DNA of 64,000 nucleotides from Cytobacillus oceanisediminis 2691 (GTDB lineage: Bacteria > Bacillota > Bacilli > Bacillales > Cytobacillaceae): assembly GCF_000294775.2 (NCBI RefSeq), contig NZ_CP015506.1, positions 2,827,501 to 2,891,500 of the forward strand, in the 5' to 3' direction. Within the stretch, counting starts at the first letter, position 1, and the number at the start of each line of letters is the position of its first letter. A program made the position numbers and the translations under genes. The notes under the pieces were generated by a model. That model did not search any database, was not told the origin of the DNA, and saw only the letters and a program-made list of their open reading frames with translations. Positions 8,160 to 17,943 of this stretch are shown here, one piece after another.

Positions 8160-8443
8160 ATATCAAGCCTCTATATGAAGGACATGATAAAGCATATGCC
8201 CACGCTTTGGGTATATCAGAAAACCTGTCTTCTGTTCCCGCATTTCGGCAGGCCAGACTGGCCAATTATGATGGCTCGGATGATCCCACGATTATTAAAA
8301 AAATCCATTATATTCAAAATGAATATAACGGTAAGAGTACAAGGTTTATTTCAGGCTTTGAAACCCGTCTTTCGCGACCATCACGGAAAATGATTAATAC
8401 GCAAGGGAAATTCACCTCCCCCATAATGCAAGAACTTATTTAA
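8147..8443 (+). CDS. Hypothetical protein, 98 aa, overlapping the upstream gene
   Basis: Unrecognised basic protein (MENVNIKPLYEGHDKAYAHA through FETRLSRPSRKMINTQGKF). It starts inside the end of the preceding small gene, without a strong Shine-Dalgarno sequence, so it would depend on coupling. Codon use looks normal for the window. The region downstream to 8587 shows no gene that I can support. Confidence 0.45.
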   Translation: MENVNIKPLYEGHDKAYAHALGISENLSSVPAFRQARLANYDGSDDPTIIKKIHYIQNEYNGKSTRFISGFETRLSRPSRKMINTQGKFTSPIMQELI

Positions 8444-8587
8444 AACTGTTTGTTTACTTTTCGAGATATGGCACTCTTCCTTCACAGCAGATAATGCCGC
8501 GATTCCTGGCGAAATTGTGGGCGTCTGCACAGAGTTTGAATACTGCAGCCAATCCTGCCCTCTATAAAGAAGAATATATTGAACCAT

Positions 8588-8622
8588 AAAAGGGCAGCTG
8601 CACTAAAATGGCAGCCTCCCTT
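8588..8622 (-). terminator. Imperfect terminator after the germination operon
   Basis: On the minus strand an imperfect ten-base stem (GGGAGGCTGC with GCAGCTGCCC, two mismatches) is followed by TTTTATGG directly after the gerC-type stop codon. Confidence 0.5.
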
Positions 8623-8624
8623 AA

Positions 8625-9797
8625 TTAGCCGGATGTACCCATTTCTTTTATTGAGACGTTAATGCTGAAATCAACCGGTATTTCGCTAAAGGTTTCATCC
8701 CAATTATTTTTAACCTTATTCCATACCTGAGGATAGCTGATTTGAAGGCTACTTCCAAATCCCAGCACATCCATTTTATACTCCCCCTGCGTTTTCTCCA
8801 GTACACTTTTCACCAAACGCTCAATTTCTTTTTCTGTAGCTTTTTCCGCCCTTTTCATGTATTTGCTGTCAAATGCTTTTCCACCGATATCCCAATGCTC
8901 CCCTATACGCCCTTCAGTTTCAATTTTAACCGTGAAAGAAATCGAATCTCCTTTTACAGAAGGTTTTATTTTACTTTTCATCGACAAACTCTCATATACA
9001 ATTGGCTGACTTGCTTCTTCATCAGAGCTCCTTACTAGCCCGCCTTTCCCTTCTCCTTTTATCCAGGTTACTCCTTCAGTTTCCGTATCATTTAAGAATG
9101 CGCGGAGGGTTTTCGTATTACCGTCAATCATTGCAGCACCTGTAAGTTTTCTATCGTTATTATCAGTCGCAACTGTCTGTATTAAAAAGCTATTTCCTGA
9201 ATTCAGCTGCCCTTCTATTTTAGCGATTGGCGTGGGAGTCAGGATTTTCGTAGTCCGTTCCATACCTTGTATCATTTCGACAAGCTGGATTGCAGGAATT
9301 ACAGTTGGTTCGGCAGATTCCAGAGTTTTACTTGCACTGCCTTTGGCAATAACAATTAGCGTGCTTGGTCGCATCTCCTGTTCTCTGCGAAAAAAATCCA
9401 AAACCTGTTTAAGATTGTAGCCGCGGGCAAGTTCCTCCCCTATAACGACTACTTTGGCATGTTCACCAAAAGCACGCTTGTCAATCCGCAGAATCATATT
9501 TCTCAGCGCAGGGAGAACCGCATCTCCTGTTTCCGTAATATTTTTATAAGCTCTTACCTGTGATTGCCCGCCATTGGTTGCATTATTGGCTGTCTCTGCC
9601 GTAATAAGCTGATTCGTTAGTCTGAAGATATTCCCGTTGGCAATTCCGCTTTCCCAATCATCTGCTTCCCCTTCTGTTTCCAAATCAATTGCCGTTCCTA
9701 TTATCAGTCCAAGTTCCTCGATTTCTTTGCTGCTCCAGCAGCCGGATAAAGATATAACCGCCAGTATAATAATTAGGACATTCTGAGTCAGTTTCAT
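8625..9797 (-). CDS. Spore germinant receptor subunit C, Ger(x)C lipoprotein
   Basis: GerAC-family lipoprotein, 390 residues, anchored on the outer face of the spore inner membrane as part of a nutrient receptor. The lipobox SLSGC puts the modified Cys at residue 20, followed by the family opening WSSKEIEELGLIIGTAID. Later conserved pieces include KVVVIGEELARG, the FFRREQEMRPSTLIVIAKG block and the C-terminal SLQISYPQVWNKVKNNWDE with FSINVSIK. The gene overlaps the B subunit by four bases (stop/start), so translation is coupled. Expected to be expressed in the forespore under sigma-G. The germinant is not predictable. Confidence 0.93.
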   Translation of the reverse strand: MKLTQNVLIIILAVISLSGCWSSKEIEELGLIIGTAIDLETEGEADDWESGIANGNIFRLTNQLITAETANNATNGGQSQVRAYKNITETGDAVLPALRNMILRIDKRAFGEHAKVVVIGEELARGYNLKQVLDFFRREQEMRPSTLIVIAKGSASKTLESAEPTVIPAIQLVEMIQGMERTTKILTPTPIAKIEGQLNSGNSFLIQTVATDNNDRKLTGAAMIDGNTKTLRAFLNDTETEGVTWIKGEGKGGLVRSSDEEASQPIVYESLSMKSKIKPSVKGDSISFTVKIETEGRIGEHWDIGGKAFDSKYMKRAEKATEKEIERLVKSVLEKTQGEYKMDVLGFGSSLQISYPQVWNKVKNNWDETFSEIPVDFSINVSIKEMGTSG

Positions 9798-10885
9798 GCT
9801 TTAGCACCCTTTATTTTTGAAATGATTAGCAATGCCAGGGGCAGAACACCAAATAAGAATAATGCTGAAAATCCGATCATGTCCCCCATTGCAAACACTT
9901 CATTCATATTTGCAGGAATCATGCCTATCAGATAGATAACAGGCAGCAAGCCAAACTGAAATGGGCCGATCTTCTTTTTAAAAATTTGAGAAAGGCCCAG
10001 CGAAGCCGCATAAAAGGTGATTGTAAAGGTAGTAAAGATTTGCATAATCCAAATTGTCAGCAATAAAGACTCGAATCTTTCAAAAATGAGCCCTTGAATT
10101 TCAAAGCTCCTGATCAAATCAATTGTGGGCCAGGTTTTCGTTAAAACGCCATCCACAGACAGCCCTCCTATAACCATCACCACCGTGATCAAATAAAAGC
10201 ACATCGAAGTTCCTGTGCCAATCAAAACTACTTTCACTGCCTGGGCAGGCTTATCCATAACAGCCACAATAATAAGCATAATCTCTATTCCTAAAAAAGC
10301 GACAACGGTTGTACTCACCCCTTTTATTATAGGAGTAATTCCCGAGCCCAGTACCGGACGGAGATTATCAAGTTCAAAGATTCCAATACTCATGCTTATG
10401 ACAATCAGAAAGATGATTACGGTAATTGGAAGAATCAATTCAAATAAACGGGCAATTGGATCAATACCGCCGCCGATCAGATAAAGGCCTATCCACATAA
10501 AAGGCATAATGATCGCCCAAATAGGGGTGCCTTCAAGCAAAAATAGACTTGTTACTTCTGAAAGTACCCTTATTTCATAGGCAGCAAGGCTAAAGAAATA
10601 AATAATAATAATCAAGCCGATGAAACTGCCTGCCCATTTGCCTGCAATTTCCTGACTGTATTTATAAATAGTCCTGCCGGGATACCTTTGGCTAAGCTTT
10701 ACGATTATTACCCCTGCCCCCATTGCAAATAGACCACCAAGAATTACTGTTATCCAAACATCAGGCGACTCCAATTTTTCTGCAGAGGATCGCGGTAAAG
10801 TAAGTATGCCTGCAGCTAGAATATAATTAACCAGGATGACAGCTGCTTGAGGACTTGAAAGCTTTTCCTTTGAACCAATTTTCAA
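9794..10885 (-). CDS. Spore germinant receptor subunit B, GerAB/ArcD-like permease
   Basis: Integral membrane protein of 363 residues with about ten transmembrane helices, related to the amino acid-polyamine-organocation transporters. It opens KLSSPQAAVILVNYILAAGI, followed by the conserved YPGRTIYKYSQEIAGKW loop and NLRPVLGSGITPIIKG. In characterised receptors this subunit binds the germinant. The GTTATCC-type upstream region carries CACAGGAGG at ideal spacing to the ATG. It lies 24 bases after subunit A and overlaps subunit C. Confidence 0.93.
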   Translation of the reverse strand: MKIGSKEKLSSPQAAVILVNYILAAGILTLPRSSAEKLESPDVWITVILGGLFAMGAGVIIVKLSQRYPGRTIYKYSQEIAGKWAGSFIGLIIIIYFFSLAAYEIRVLSEVTSLFLLEGTPIWAIIMPFMWIGLYLIGGGIDPIARLFELILPITVIIFLIVISMSIGIFELDNLRPVLGSGITPIIKGVSTTVVAFLGIEIMLIIVAVMDKPAQAVKVVLIGTGTSMCFYLITVVMVIGGLSVDGVLTKTWPTIDLIRSFEIQGLIFERFESLLLTIWIMQIFTTFTITFYAASLGLSQIFKKKIGPFQFGLLPVIYLIGMIPANMNEVFAMGDMIGFSALFLFGVLPLALLIISKIKGAKA

Positions 10886-10909
10886 GCGGATAACCTCCTG
10901 TGAAATAGT

Positions 10910-12472
10910 CTATCCTTTCCGGGTGGGATCTTTCGGGTGCATCATACTTGGTCTTTGTTTCAAGACCTTTAAAGGGAACCGTACTATAAAGTCTTTCCAG
11001 TCACTCAGACGGTATGGGACTGCCAGGCTAATATAGGGTACGCCAAAGCTTTTAAGCTTGACTAAATGACTGCTGAGAAAAAGGAAAAATAAAATAACTC
11101 CATATAATCCAAAAACAGCAGCAAAAAACATGCAGGCAAAACGAAGATAACGCAGAGAAATCCCCAAGCTATATTCAGGAATAGCAAAAGATGAAATGGC
11201 TGTAACCGCAACAACTATGACCATAATTGGACTGACTATTCCAGCTGAAACTGCTGCCTCACCAATAATTAAAGCTCCGACAATCCCGATTGCCGGTCCA
11301 ATTGGCTTAGGCAGCCTCAAACCCGCCTCACGGAGTATTTCAATTGCCACTTCCATAATCAGAGCTTCTATTATAGAAGGAAAAGGTACCCCGTCCCTGG
11401 TGCCAATAATGGACATCGCTAATTTCGTCGGGATCAAGCCCTGATGGAACGAAACAAATGAGATGTAGAGCGCTGGACCAAAAAGTGAAATAAAGATTGC
11501 AAGAAAACGCAATAATCGAATAAGCGAGCCTGAATACCAACGTTCATAATAATCCTCAGATGCTTGCACCATCATGCTGAATGTTACTGGAACAAGGAGT
11601 GCAAAAGGAGTGCCATCCAGGAGAATGGCCACCCGCCCTTCCATTAAAGCAGCATTTACTCTATCTGGACGCTCAGTATTCTGCGCTTGTGGAAAAGGAC
11701 TCATATAATTATCCTCGATAAGCTGTTCAACATATCCAGATTCCATCACATTATCGATGTCAATTTTCTGAATTCTGGACATAACATCCTCAACTATTGC
11801 AGGATTAGCAATATCTTCAATATAAGCTACAATAAGGTCTTTTTTAGAGCGCTTTCCGACTATAAACTTAGAAAATATCAGTTTTTCTGTTCCGCCGTTT
11901 CTCCTTAAGAGAGCTGTATTATCGCTGATATTTTCTGTGAAGCCCTCACGTGGTCCTCTGACAGCCTGCTCGGAAACAGGCTCTTCAATATTCCTTGTTT
12001 TCCCATTTGCAATACCCAATATAAGCATTTCAGAGGCTCCGTCGAGGAGCAGTACAGCTGATCCCTTTAAAATTTTCGGCACCGTATCTTTTATCATGGA
12101 GGCAGTATAGATTTCACCAAGGGACAGAATATGATTTTTTATAAAATCGACTGTAAATTTGTATTCTGCCTCGTGTCTTCCATAACCCTTTGCACCTGTA
12201 AAATCCTGCATTAACGACTTCATGATATGTTTATCAATCAGTTCTTTATCCGAAAGGCCCTCAACATAGATTAGTACTGCCCGTATACTCGTTAGCCCAA
12301 TATTAAACTCCCTAAAATGAACGTCCGAATTATGTCCGATTTCCTTTTTAAATAGTTGAATATCCCTTTGAATTTCACCGGTTAGTTCATAAGGGCCTTC
12401 ATCCTCATTCCGATTTACATGTTTCATGGTATTGGTTTTTAAAGGTTTTTTGTTTATTTGGGACATTTTCAT
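10910..12472 (-). CDS. Spore germinant receptor subunit A, GerAA family
   Basis: GerA-type subunit of 520 residues: a hydrophilic N-terminal half (about 1-300) and a membrane C-terminal half with helices from about 305 to 490. Family signatures are [58 protein letters not shown] and [19 protein letters not shown], which match conserved stretches of GerAA/GerBA/SpoVAF. The ATG has AAGGAGG upstream lying inside the last codons of the preceding 42-residue gene, so the two are coupled. The N-terminal 30 residues are Lys/Asn-rich and variable. Confidence 0.95.
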   Translation of the reverse strand: MKMSQINKKPLKTNTMKHVNRNEDEGPYELTGEIQRDIQLFKKEIGHNSDVHFREFNIGLTSIRAVLIYVEGLSDKELIDKHIMKSLMQDFTGAKGYGRHEAEYKFTVDFIKNHILSLGEIYTASMIKDTVPKILKGSAVLLLDGASEMLILGIANGKTRNIEEPVSEQAVRGPREGFTENISDNTALLRRNGGTEKLIFSKFIVGKRSKKDLIVAYIEDIANPAIVEDVMSRIQKIDIDNVMESGYVEQLIEDNYMSPFPQAQNTERPDRVNAALMEGRVAILLDGTPFALLVPVTFSMMVQASEDYYERWYSGSLIRLLRFLAIFISLFGPALYISFVSFHQGLIPTKLAMSIIGTRDGVPFPSIIEALIMEVAIEILREAGLRLPKPIGPAIGIVGALIIGEAAVSAGIVSPIMVIVVAVTAISSFAIPEYSLGISLRYLRFACMFFAAVFGLYGVILFFLFLSSHLVKLKSFGVPYISLAVPYRLSDWKDFIVRFPLKVLKQRPSMMHPKDPTRKG

Positions 12473-12475
12473 TTT

Positions 12476-12604
12476 TCAGGAACCCTCCTTTGAGGGTCCG
12501 ATTTTGTGAAAAAACCTAAAAATCCCTAACGGTATAATGATCACTGCAAAACTCTGCAAGAAAATTTCCAAATCAGGCAGATGGGAAACGATGGCTTTCC
12601 ACAT
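12476..12604 (-). CDS. Small membrane protein heading the germination operon, GerXD-like, 42 aa
   Basis: A 42-codon gene directly upstream of the A subunit, with three bases between its TGA and the ATG of gerXA. The peptide begins MWKAIVSHLPDLEIF and contains one hydrophobic helix (LQSFAVIIIPLGIFRFF, about residues 16-32) before a basic tail. AAAGGGTGA lies upstream of the ATG at normal spacing. Some Bacillus gerA-type operons carry a small D membrane protein that tunes the receptor (GerKD, YfkS). Those have two helices and lie at other operon positions, so homology is uncertain. The coding context and coupling make a real gene likely. Confidence 0.65.
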   Translation of the reverse strand: MWKAIVSHLPDLEIFLQSFAVIIIPLGIFRFFHKIGPSKEGS

Positions 12605-12953
12605 TTTATTCACCCTTTAAATAAGCTAAAATCATGTTTCTGCTGTGATTAGGCTTCCACTTCTTACATACAAACATCCATTCAAATACCATATTTAAAG
12701 AAATTTTTATAGAGTTCCCGATGCAGTCTTTTATTTTTTTCAGGTAAGCGTATCAATTCCGCCACAAAGAGTCATTTTCCGACCTTTCAGCGCAAGAAAA
12801 GTCTAATCCTGCGCTTTCCCGAGAAATACAAAAAGCGGAATCGCCTTTCGCACTCCCAAAAAGCAAGGATTTACTTGTTACCTTGAGGGGGCAGGCTGCT
12901 TCCGCTAGACCGTTATTGACGTTTAAGACTTTAACAAATTTTAAATAAAAAAA
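12605..12953. other. Intergenic stretch upstream of the germination operon with a degenerate inverted-repeat element
   Basis: About 350 bases without a convincing gene. The left third is AT-rich and must hold the promoter of the germination operon, but I could not place a clear sigma-G site. At 12834-12906 a more GC-rich 73-base segment is bounded by AGCGGAA and TTCCGCT, and GCGC-containing pairs precede it (12788-12814). This resembles a decayed copy of a short palindromic repeat of the kind scattered in Bacillaceae genomes. Confidence 0.4.
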
Positions 12954-12975
12954 AGCGGGGAATAATTTCCCCGCT
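12951..12975 (-). terminator. Terminator of the LLM oxidoreductase gene
   Basis: On the minus strand, AGCGGGGA and its complement form an eight-base GC-rich stem that starts at the stop codon and is followed by eight T residues. Confidence 0.85.
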
Positions 12976-13976
12976 CATTTGCCGTCTGTAATTTCTTTAA
13001 ATATTTCATATGAACGTTTTTGTTTTTCTTCATCATAGATATAAGAAACCGCCATGATTTCGTCGACATTGTACATATCCTGGAACTGCTCCAGCTGCCC
13101 CCTGACTGTTTCTTTGCTCCCCATAAAGGTCACGCTTGACATTCCCTCTGCCGCTTCCTTCTCCATTGGGTTCCAGATCGAATCCAGATCCTTGACTGGC
13201 GGGCTCAATTTCATGGAAGTCCCTCTGACAACATTCAAGAAGAACTGCTTCATTGTGGTTGATAAGAATTCGGCTTCCTCATCGGTTTCCGCTGCAATGA
13301 CATTTAAGCATACCATCATATATGGTTTTTCGAGGTACTTCGAAGGCTTAAAGTTGGCACGGTAGATCCGGATGGCATCCTCCATCCATCTTGGAGCAAA
13401 GTGTGAGGCAAATACATAAGGAAGCCCCAGCTCAGCAGCCAAATAGGCAGAATCTGTCGAAGAGCCAAGAATATAAATCGGAATATTAGTTTCCACTCCC
13501 GGATGTGCTTTTACATAGCTTTGCTCCTCTAATGGACCAAAGTATGCCAGCAGCTGCTTAACATCGTCCGGGAATGTATAAACAGAATCATTTTTCGAGC
13601 GGCGAAGCGCATTAGCCGTCATCATATCCGTTCCAGGCGCCCTTCCGAGACCAAGGTCGACACGATCCGGATAAATGGTCGCCATCGTTCCGAATTGCTC
13701 AGCAACAACTAATGGTGCATGGTTCGGCAGCATAATTCCGCCAGAGCCAACGCGAATGGTTTTTGTATGTTCCAATACATGTTTTATTAAAATTGCAGTG
13801 GCAGAACTGACCAGTGTTGGCGTATTATGATGCTCCGCTATCCAATAGCGTTTGTAGCCCATCTCCTCTGTTGCCTGAGCCAGATCGGCAAGATCCTCGA
13901 TCGCCTGCCTGCTGTCCTTCCCTTCTCGTATCGGGGCAAGGTTCAAAACAGAAACAGGTATTTGTATATTAGTCAT
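12975..13976 (-). CDS. LLM class flavin-dependent oxidoreductase (luciferase-like)
   Basis: A 333-residue bacterial luciferase-like monooxygenase of the single-domain group close to Bacillus subtilis YceB. Characteristic segments are [13 protein letters not shown] at the start, [30 protein letters not shown] and [12 protein letters not shown], the flavin-contact and TIM-barrel motifs of this family. It probably uses reduced FMN from a separate reductase; the organic substrate is unknown. The ATG has AAGGAG at good spacing. It stands alone, with its own terminator overlapping the stop codon. Confidence 0.9.
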   Translation of the reverse strand: MTNIQIPVSVLNLAPIREGKDSRQAIEDLADLAQATEEMGYKRYWIAEHHNTPTLVSSATAILIKHVLEHTKTIRVGSGGIMLPNHAPLVVAEQFGTMATIYPDRVDLGLGRAPGTDMMTANALRRSKNDSVYTFPDDVKQLLAYFGPLEEQSYVKAHPGVETNIPIYILGSSTDSAYLAAELGLPYVFASHFAPRWMEDAIRIYRANFKPSKYLEKPYMMVCLNVIAAETDEEAEFLSTTMKQFFLNVVRGTSMKLSPPVKDLDSIWNPMEKEAAEGMSSVTFMGSKETVRGQLEQFQDMYNVDEIMAVSYIYDEEKQKRSYEIFKEITDGK

Positions 13977-14109
13977 TTTATAATCTCCTTCATGAAGAAT
14001 TGATTTTATTTTAACAACCGAAATAAATTTAGCAAAATATAATGCTTAGTGTGAGCATAAGCGAAATCGTTTTGATGTCCAATCTCAGCTTTTACCCCAA
14101 CAGAAGGAA

Positions 14110-14143
14110 GAAAAAACCAGCCTCCTTCTAAAGGGACTGGTTC
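14110..14143 (-). terminator. Terminator of the EamA transporter gene
   Basis: Arms AACCAG/CTGGTT with inner partially paired bases, followed on the minus strand by TTTTTTC, immediately after the stop codon. Confidence 0.75.
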
Positions 14144-15097
14144 TCAACTCACTTTTAGCGGTTCTTCGTTTTCAGCACAACCACTGTTCTTTGCTGGTTT
14201 CTGTTTATTCAAAGCCAGCAGCAGAATCATGCCAAAGATACAGGCAGTACCCGCCCATTGGAACATGCCGAATGGTTCATTCAGCCACATAACGGTAGTA
14301 AATACTGCCGCGAGGGGCTCCAGGCTGCTTAGAAGACTGGTTTCCGTTGGAGAAAGGGTTTGGAGACTTTCAATATAAAACCAGAATGCGAGCATCGTTC
14401 CAAATATAATGACAAAAAACAAGTACAGTCCAGCTTCAGCCGTTAACCTGCCGAAATCCATTTGCCATGGAGGATGGATTAAACTCAATGCAGATCCGCC
14501 AATGACCATCGCCCATCCAACCACGACAAGGGAATCATATTCCTTCAGCAGCGGGATGGCATACAAAGTATAAAACGCGAGTGCCACACCAGATAGAACA
14601 CCCCACACAATAGCAGGTGCCGGTACGGACAGCTGAGAAACGGAACTGTTAGTCAATAGAAAGAAGCATCCTGCCAGGGCAAGGGAAACCGTTACAAAAT
14701 CCTGTCTCGAAAATACCGATTGTTTCCGCAGAACCAGGTAAATAATAATCATAGCCGGTGCCAGATATTGAAGCAATGTGGCAACAGCCGCATTGCCATG
14801 ATGAATAGAAGCCATATAGGTATACTGCACAGCCAGCATTCCTGCGAGGCCAAAAATTAAGAGCATGATGGCCGCCCTTTTATTCTTCCAGACTCCAAAT
14901 ACCTGTGAGCGGTCTTTCATTAAAAATTGTACGGCTAACAGAAGAATGCCCGCTGTCAGAAGCCGGGCAGTTACTAGCCAATCAACAGAGATTCCAAATT
15001 CCTGAAAAAGCTTTTGAGCAACTGTTCCGCCAACACCCCAAAATGAAGCTCCAAAAATAACAAGCAATAAACCCGTGCTCCTTGAACGTCCATTCAT
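14144..15097 (-). CDS. EamA/DMT family transporter
   Basis: Drug/metabolite transporter superfamily permease, 317 residues, with two EamA repeats and about ten transmembrane helices (for example [19 protein letters not shown] in repeat 1 and a second repeat from about residue 165). The glutamate-rich tail ([11 protein letters not shown]) is cytoplasmic. The ATG at 15097 has AAGGGTGG upstream; a second ATG at 15109 lies too close to it. It is divergent from an AraC-type regulator, the same pairing as ydeD/ydeC in Bacillus subtilis, so the regulator probably controls this exporter. The substrate is unknown. Confidence 0.88.
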   Translation of the reverse strand: MNGRSRSTGLLLVIFGASFWGVGGTVAQKLFQEFGISVDWLVTARLLTAGILLLAVQFLMKDRSQVFGVWKNKRAAIMLLIFGLAGMLAVQYTYMASIHHGNAAVATLLQYLAPAMIIIYLVLRKQSVFSRQDFVTVSLALAGCFFLLTNSSVSQLSVPAPAIVWGVLSGVALAFYTLYAIPLLKEYDSLVVVGWAMVIGGSALSLIHPPWQMDFGRLTAEAGLYLFFVIIFGTMLAFWFYIESLQTLSPTETSLLSSLEPLAAVFTTVMWLNEPFGMFQWAGTACIFGMILLLALNKQKPAKNSGCAENEEPLKVS

Positions 15098-15203
15098 GTT
15101 AAATTCCACCCTTAAATATAATAATAGTGTTATAATAATCCAAATCCTGTGATAAATATAGCTAAATATAATAAAAAAATATAACGATATTGAGGTGTCT
15201 TTT

Positions 15204-16082
15204 TTGCAGATTAAAGATTTTAAAGTGGATAAAAGCCTGAAAGAACTGACGAGACACAGGACGGTGGTGTTGCCGGTAGCCTGCTACGAAACGAAGATTG
15301 GAGATAATATCCAAGGCAAAATCCCTTTACACTGGCATGAGGAGATTCAATTTATCCTTACTGTAAAAGGTGAAGCTATGGTCCATATCAATGAAGAAAA
15401 ATTGGCGGTAAAAGAAGGAGACGGCATTTTCATCAATAGCGGGTGTCTTCATTCCGCCGAGGATGTTAGCGGAGATTGCGTCTATATTTGTTTAAATGTC
15501 TCCCCTCATTTCCTGCTTCCGCAGGAATTATTCAGCAGCTATATTTATCCATACATATCAGCAACAAACCTTTCTTACATATCCCTGAACCCCAGAGAGG
15601 AATGGGGGAAAAACATATTAGACAGCATCATGGAAATTAAGAAATTGATTAATGAGATTTCTCCATTTTATGAGATTAACATAACCAGTCTGCTGACATT
15701 TATCTGGCAGCAGTTAATCAGGAACGGCTTCCAATTGGAATTCAGCCAGGCTGAAGTTGAAAAGCATATGCGGATGAAGGAAATGCTGAATTGGATCCAT
15801 CAGCATTTCGCAGAAAAAATCACTCTTGGGGATATTGCCAAAGCCGGCAGACTGAGCAATTCAGAATGCTGCAGATACTTTAAAAAAATCTTAAAGACGA
15901 CACCCATTAACTATTTGATTCATTATCGCATACAAAAAAGTCTCCCCCTGCTTCAAGAGAGAGACTCGAATGTAACAGAAGTTGCCTTTAAAGTAGGATT
16001 CAACAGCAGCAGTTACTTTATTGAAAAATTCCGCAAGTCTATGAATATGACTCCTTTAGCGTATAAAAAGAATCGAAATTAA
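15204..16082 (+). CDS. AraC family transcriptional regulator with cupin sensor
   Basis: A 292-residue regulator: an N-terminal cupin domain (about 20-110, with [14 protein letters not shown] and NSGCLHSAE) expected to bind a small molecule, and a C-terminal pair of helix-turn-helix units (about 190-290, [17 protein letters not shown] and [20 protein letters not shown]). TTG at 15204 is preferred because GAGGTG lies six bases before it; the in-frame GTG at 15195 is part of that signal. The shared 100-base AT-rich intergenic region with the EamA transporter suggests direct regulation of that gene. Confidence 0.88.
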   Translation: MQIKDFKVDKSLKELTRHRTVVLPVACYETKIGDNIQGKIPLHWHEEIQFILTVKGEAMVHINEEKLAVKEGDGIFINSGCLHSAEDVSGDCVYICLNVSPHFLLPQELFSSYIYPYISATNLSYISLNPREEWGKNILDSIMEIKKLINEISPFYEINITSLLTFIWQQLIRNGFQLEFSQAEVEKHMRMKEMLNWIHQHFAEKITLGDIAKAGRLSNSECCRYFKKILKTTPINYLIHYRIQKSLPLLQERDSNVTEVAFKVGFNSSSYFIEKFRKSMNMTPLAYKKNRN

Positions 16083-16092
16083 TTGCAGCACA

Positions 16093-16701
16093 TTAGGAAA
16101 TGGCCATTGATTGTCCGAACTGTTCCTGCTCATGGGCTGAAATGTATGTGTTTATTTCTATGGTCCGGCTGTCTTTATTCAGAAAATACTCTTTCAGGTT
16201 TCCCTGAAAAACAACCTGGAAATCTTCCATTTCCATAAACTCATGCGGTATAACCAGCGAGGGTGGTTTAGTAAAATGAACAATCTCACACCTCTGTAAG
16301 ACAGTTGCTACAAATTGGGAGCAGAAAAAAGCATTATTTCTGGAGAGTTGTTTATTAAACATGATTGCAAAAAGCCCAAGCAGATTATAGCTGTAATCGT
16401 CTTTCTCAGATTCCATCTTATTTATGAATGCTTTAAGCTTGTTCTGCTGTGCATCTGTAACAGAGCAGCTAATGACTGTACATCTTGAATCACTAAAAAA
16501 TTCTCCTCGTATATTTTCTTTAACAAAACCGCCTATGAATGGATTTTTCGCCGTTTTTCTGCCAAAGCTGTAAACTTCTTTTAATTCAGGATCGAGTGAG
16601 ATAGAAGCATGATTATACGGCTTTTTTGTGTAAAGCTTAATAAGCCGGGTAAATAACGTTCCGGTATCCGTAAGGAGTATATAGATTTTTTGATTAGACA
16701 T
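16093..16701 (-). CDS. Permuted papain-like (NlpC/P60 superfamily) protein
   Basis: A 202-residue protein of the YiiX/YebB-like permuted papain group. A His-containing element (KKPYNHASISLDPELKEVYS) precedes the Cys element (NAFFCSQFVATVLQRC). This order fits circularly permuted thiol hydrolases that act on amides, esters or lipids. No signal peptide is seen. AAGGAG is eight bases before ATG 16701; an upstream in-frame ATG at 16752 would add an unconserved hydrophobic leader. Its stop codon nearly meets that of the convergent AraC gene. Confidence 0.7.
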   Translation of the reverse strand: MSNQKIYILLTDTGTLFTRLIKLYTKKPYNHASISLDPELKEVYSFGRKTAKNPFIGGFVKENIRGEFFSDSRCTVISCSVTDAQQNKLKAFINKMESEKDDYSYNLLGLFAIMFNKQLSRNNAFFCSQFVATVLQRCEIVHFTKPPSLVIPHEFMEMEDFQVVFQGNLKEYFLNKDSRTIEINTYISAHEQEQFGQSMAIS

Positions 16702-16919
16702 AACGTATCTCCTTATCAAAAATATGATTATATTTTTATAATAAGGAAACACGGTCCTTAGATTAAGAAGCCTGCGCTGTATATGCTTATAGGACTTGAG
16801 ACTTAAGGTTATTAATTTTCATACATAGCTCTTTTAGATAAAAATAAATATAGATGTAGGAAAATGAAGTGAATTCCTAGAACTTTATCCAATGAGCATG
16901 AATATGGAGGGTGAGTGTA

Positions 16920-17390
16920 TTGGAACAGACTATTTTTGACCATATGGAAACAGTGCGGGGCATTACTGAAAAATCGATCAAGCGGATTCCTGAAGAAATG
17001 GCTGATATCATTCCAGAAGGGTTTAACAATAGTATCCGCTGGAACTTCGGGCATATTGCATTTGTGCAGGAAAAGCTTGTCTTTGGAATATCAGGTGAAG
17101 AAATGAAGGTCCCGATGAACTATGAAATGTTATTTGGCGCTGGAACTAAACCTGCCGATTGGACCGAACCACCGCCTTCTTTCGACGAAATTGCATCTGT
17201 CTTAAATGAACAAAAACAAAGAATAAAGACATTTCTTCGTGGGCGTATGGAGCAAAAACTGCCAAGTCCCTTTACAAACCGCGGCGGCATTACTTTCTAC
17301 ACAACCGGAGAAGCTTATTTATTCGGCTTTTATCATGAAGCGATGCACATGGAAACGATTAAACAGATTTATCGTTCTATTACAAGGTAG
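16920..17390 (+). CDS. DinB family protein
   Basis: Four-helix DinB/YfiT-like protein of 156 residues. The three metal-binding histidines of the family can be placed in WNFGHIAFVQEKL and the C-terminal FYHEAMHMETIKQIYRS. Such proteins are putative metal-dependent hydrolases or thiol transferases (for example bacillithiol S-transferases); the particular reaction is unknown. GTG 16911 sits on the Shine-Dalgarno sequence ATGGAGG, so TTG 16920 is the better start. Single gene with its own terminator. Confidence 0.85.
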   Translation: MEQTIFDHMETVRGITEKSIKRIPEEMADIIPEGFNNSIRWNFGHIAFVQEKLVFGISGEEMKVPMNYEMLFGAGTKPADWTEPPPSFDEIASVLNEQKQRIKTFLRGRMEQKLPSPFTNRGGITFYTTGEAYLFGFYHEAMHMETIKQIYRSITR

Positions 17391-17423
17391 ATTCATATAT
17401 ATGGGACTGCCGTTATAGCAATA

Positions 17424-17459
17424 ATCCAGCAAACTGATTGGACTTGTTTGCTGGATTTC
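17424..17459 (+). terminator. Terminator of the dinB-like gene
   Basis: Eleven-base perfect stem (ATCCAGCAAAC and complement) with an eleven-base loop, ending in TTTCT. Confidence 0.8.
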
Positions 17460-17479
17460 TATATTTTCGGCACGAAGGC

Positions 17480-17860
17480 GCATTAACTTCGCACTCTTTC
17501 TCTCCCGCTTCTTCTGTCCGAAGTCGCACCAACTTCAGACTCTTTCTCTCCCTTTTTCGCTTCTTCTGTCCGAAGACGCACCAACTTCGGACTCTTTCTC
17601 TCCCTTTTTCGCTTCTTCTGTCCGAAGATGCACCAACTTCGGACTCTTTCTCTCCCTTTTTCGCTTCCTCTGTCCGAACTCGCACCAACTTCGGACTCTT
17701 TCTCTCCCTTTTTCGCTTCTTCTGTCCGAAGTCGCACCAACTTCGGACTCCTTCTCTCCCTTTTTCGCTTTTCCTGTCCGAACTCGCACCAACTTCGGAC
17801 TCCTTCTCTCCCTTTTTCGCTTCTTCTGTCCGATGCCGCATCAACTTTCCCCCTCAACGG
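17480..17860. repeat. 52-bp tandem repeat array, about seven units, each with an internal hairpin
   Basis: The marker TCTGTCCG recurs at 17513, 17565, 17617, 17669, 17721, (CCTGTCCG) 17773 and 17825, an exact 52-base period. A partial, degraded copy precedes and the last copy is degraded. Each unit contains an inverted repeat of GTCCGAAGT with ACTTCGGAC around CGCACCA (perfect in the unit at 17723; seven or eight pairs in most others), then a pyrimidine-rich spacer ending in CCCTTTTTCGC. Because 52 is not a multiple of three and stops are absent, long open frames appear on both strands; these are artefacts. Located between two terminators, after the dinB-like gene and before the four-gene lipid operon's end. 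Confidence 0.9.
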
Positions 17861-17908
17861 TTCAATGATTACATTGATTGAATTGAAAAATCTTTCGGTG
17901 CTGCCAAT

Positions 17909-17937
17909 AAAAAAAGGCATGCCCAAAAGGACATACC
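17909..17937 (-). terminator. Terminator of the PlsY/aminotransferase/LTA synthase operon
   Basis: On the minus strand GGTATGTCC pairs with GGGCATGCC (G-U pairs allowed) around TTTT and is followed by seven T residues, seven bases after the last gene. Confidence 0.8.
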
Positions 17938-17943
17938 TCCATC

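Noticed and set aside
17480..17860. Possible CRISPR array
   Set aside because: Units are contiguous 52-base tandem copies without unique spacers, and no cas gene is nearby.
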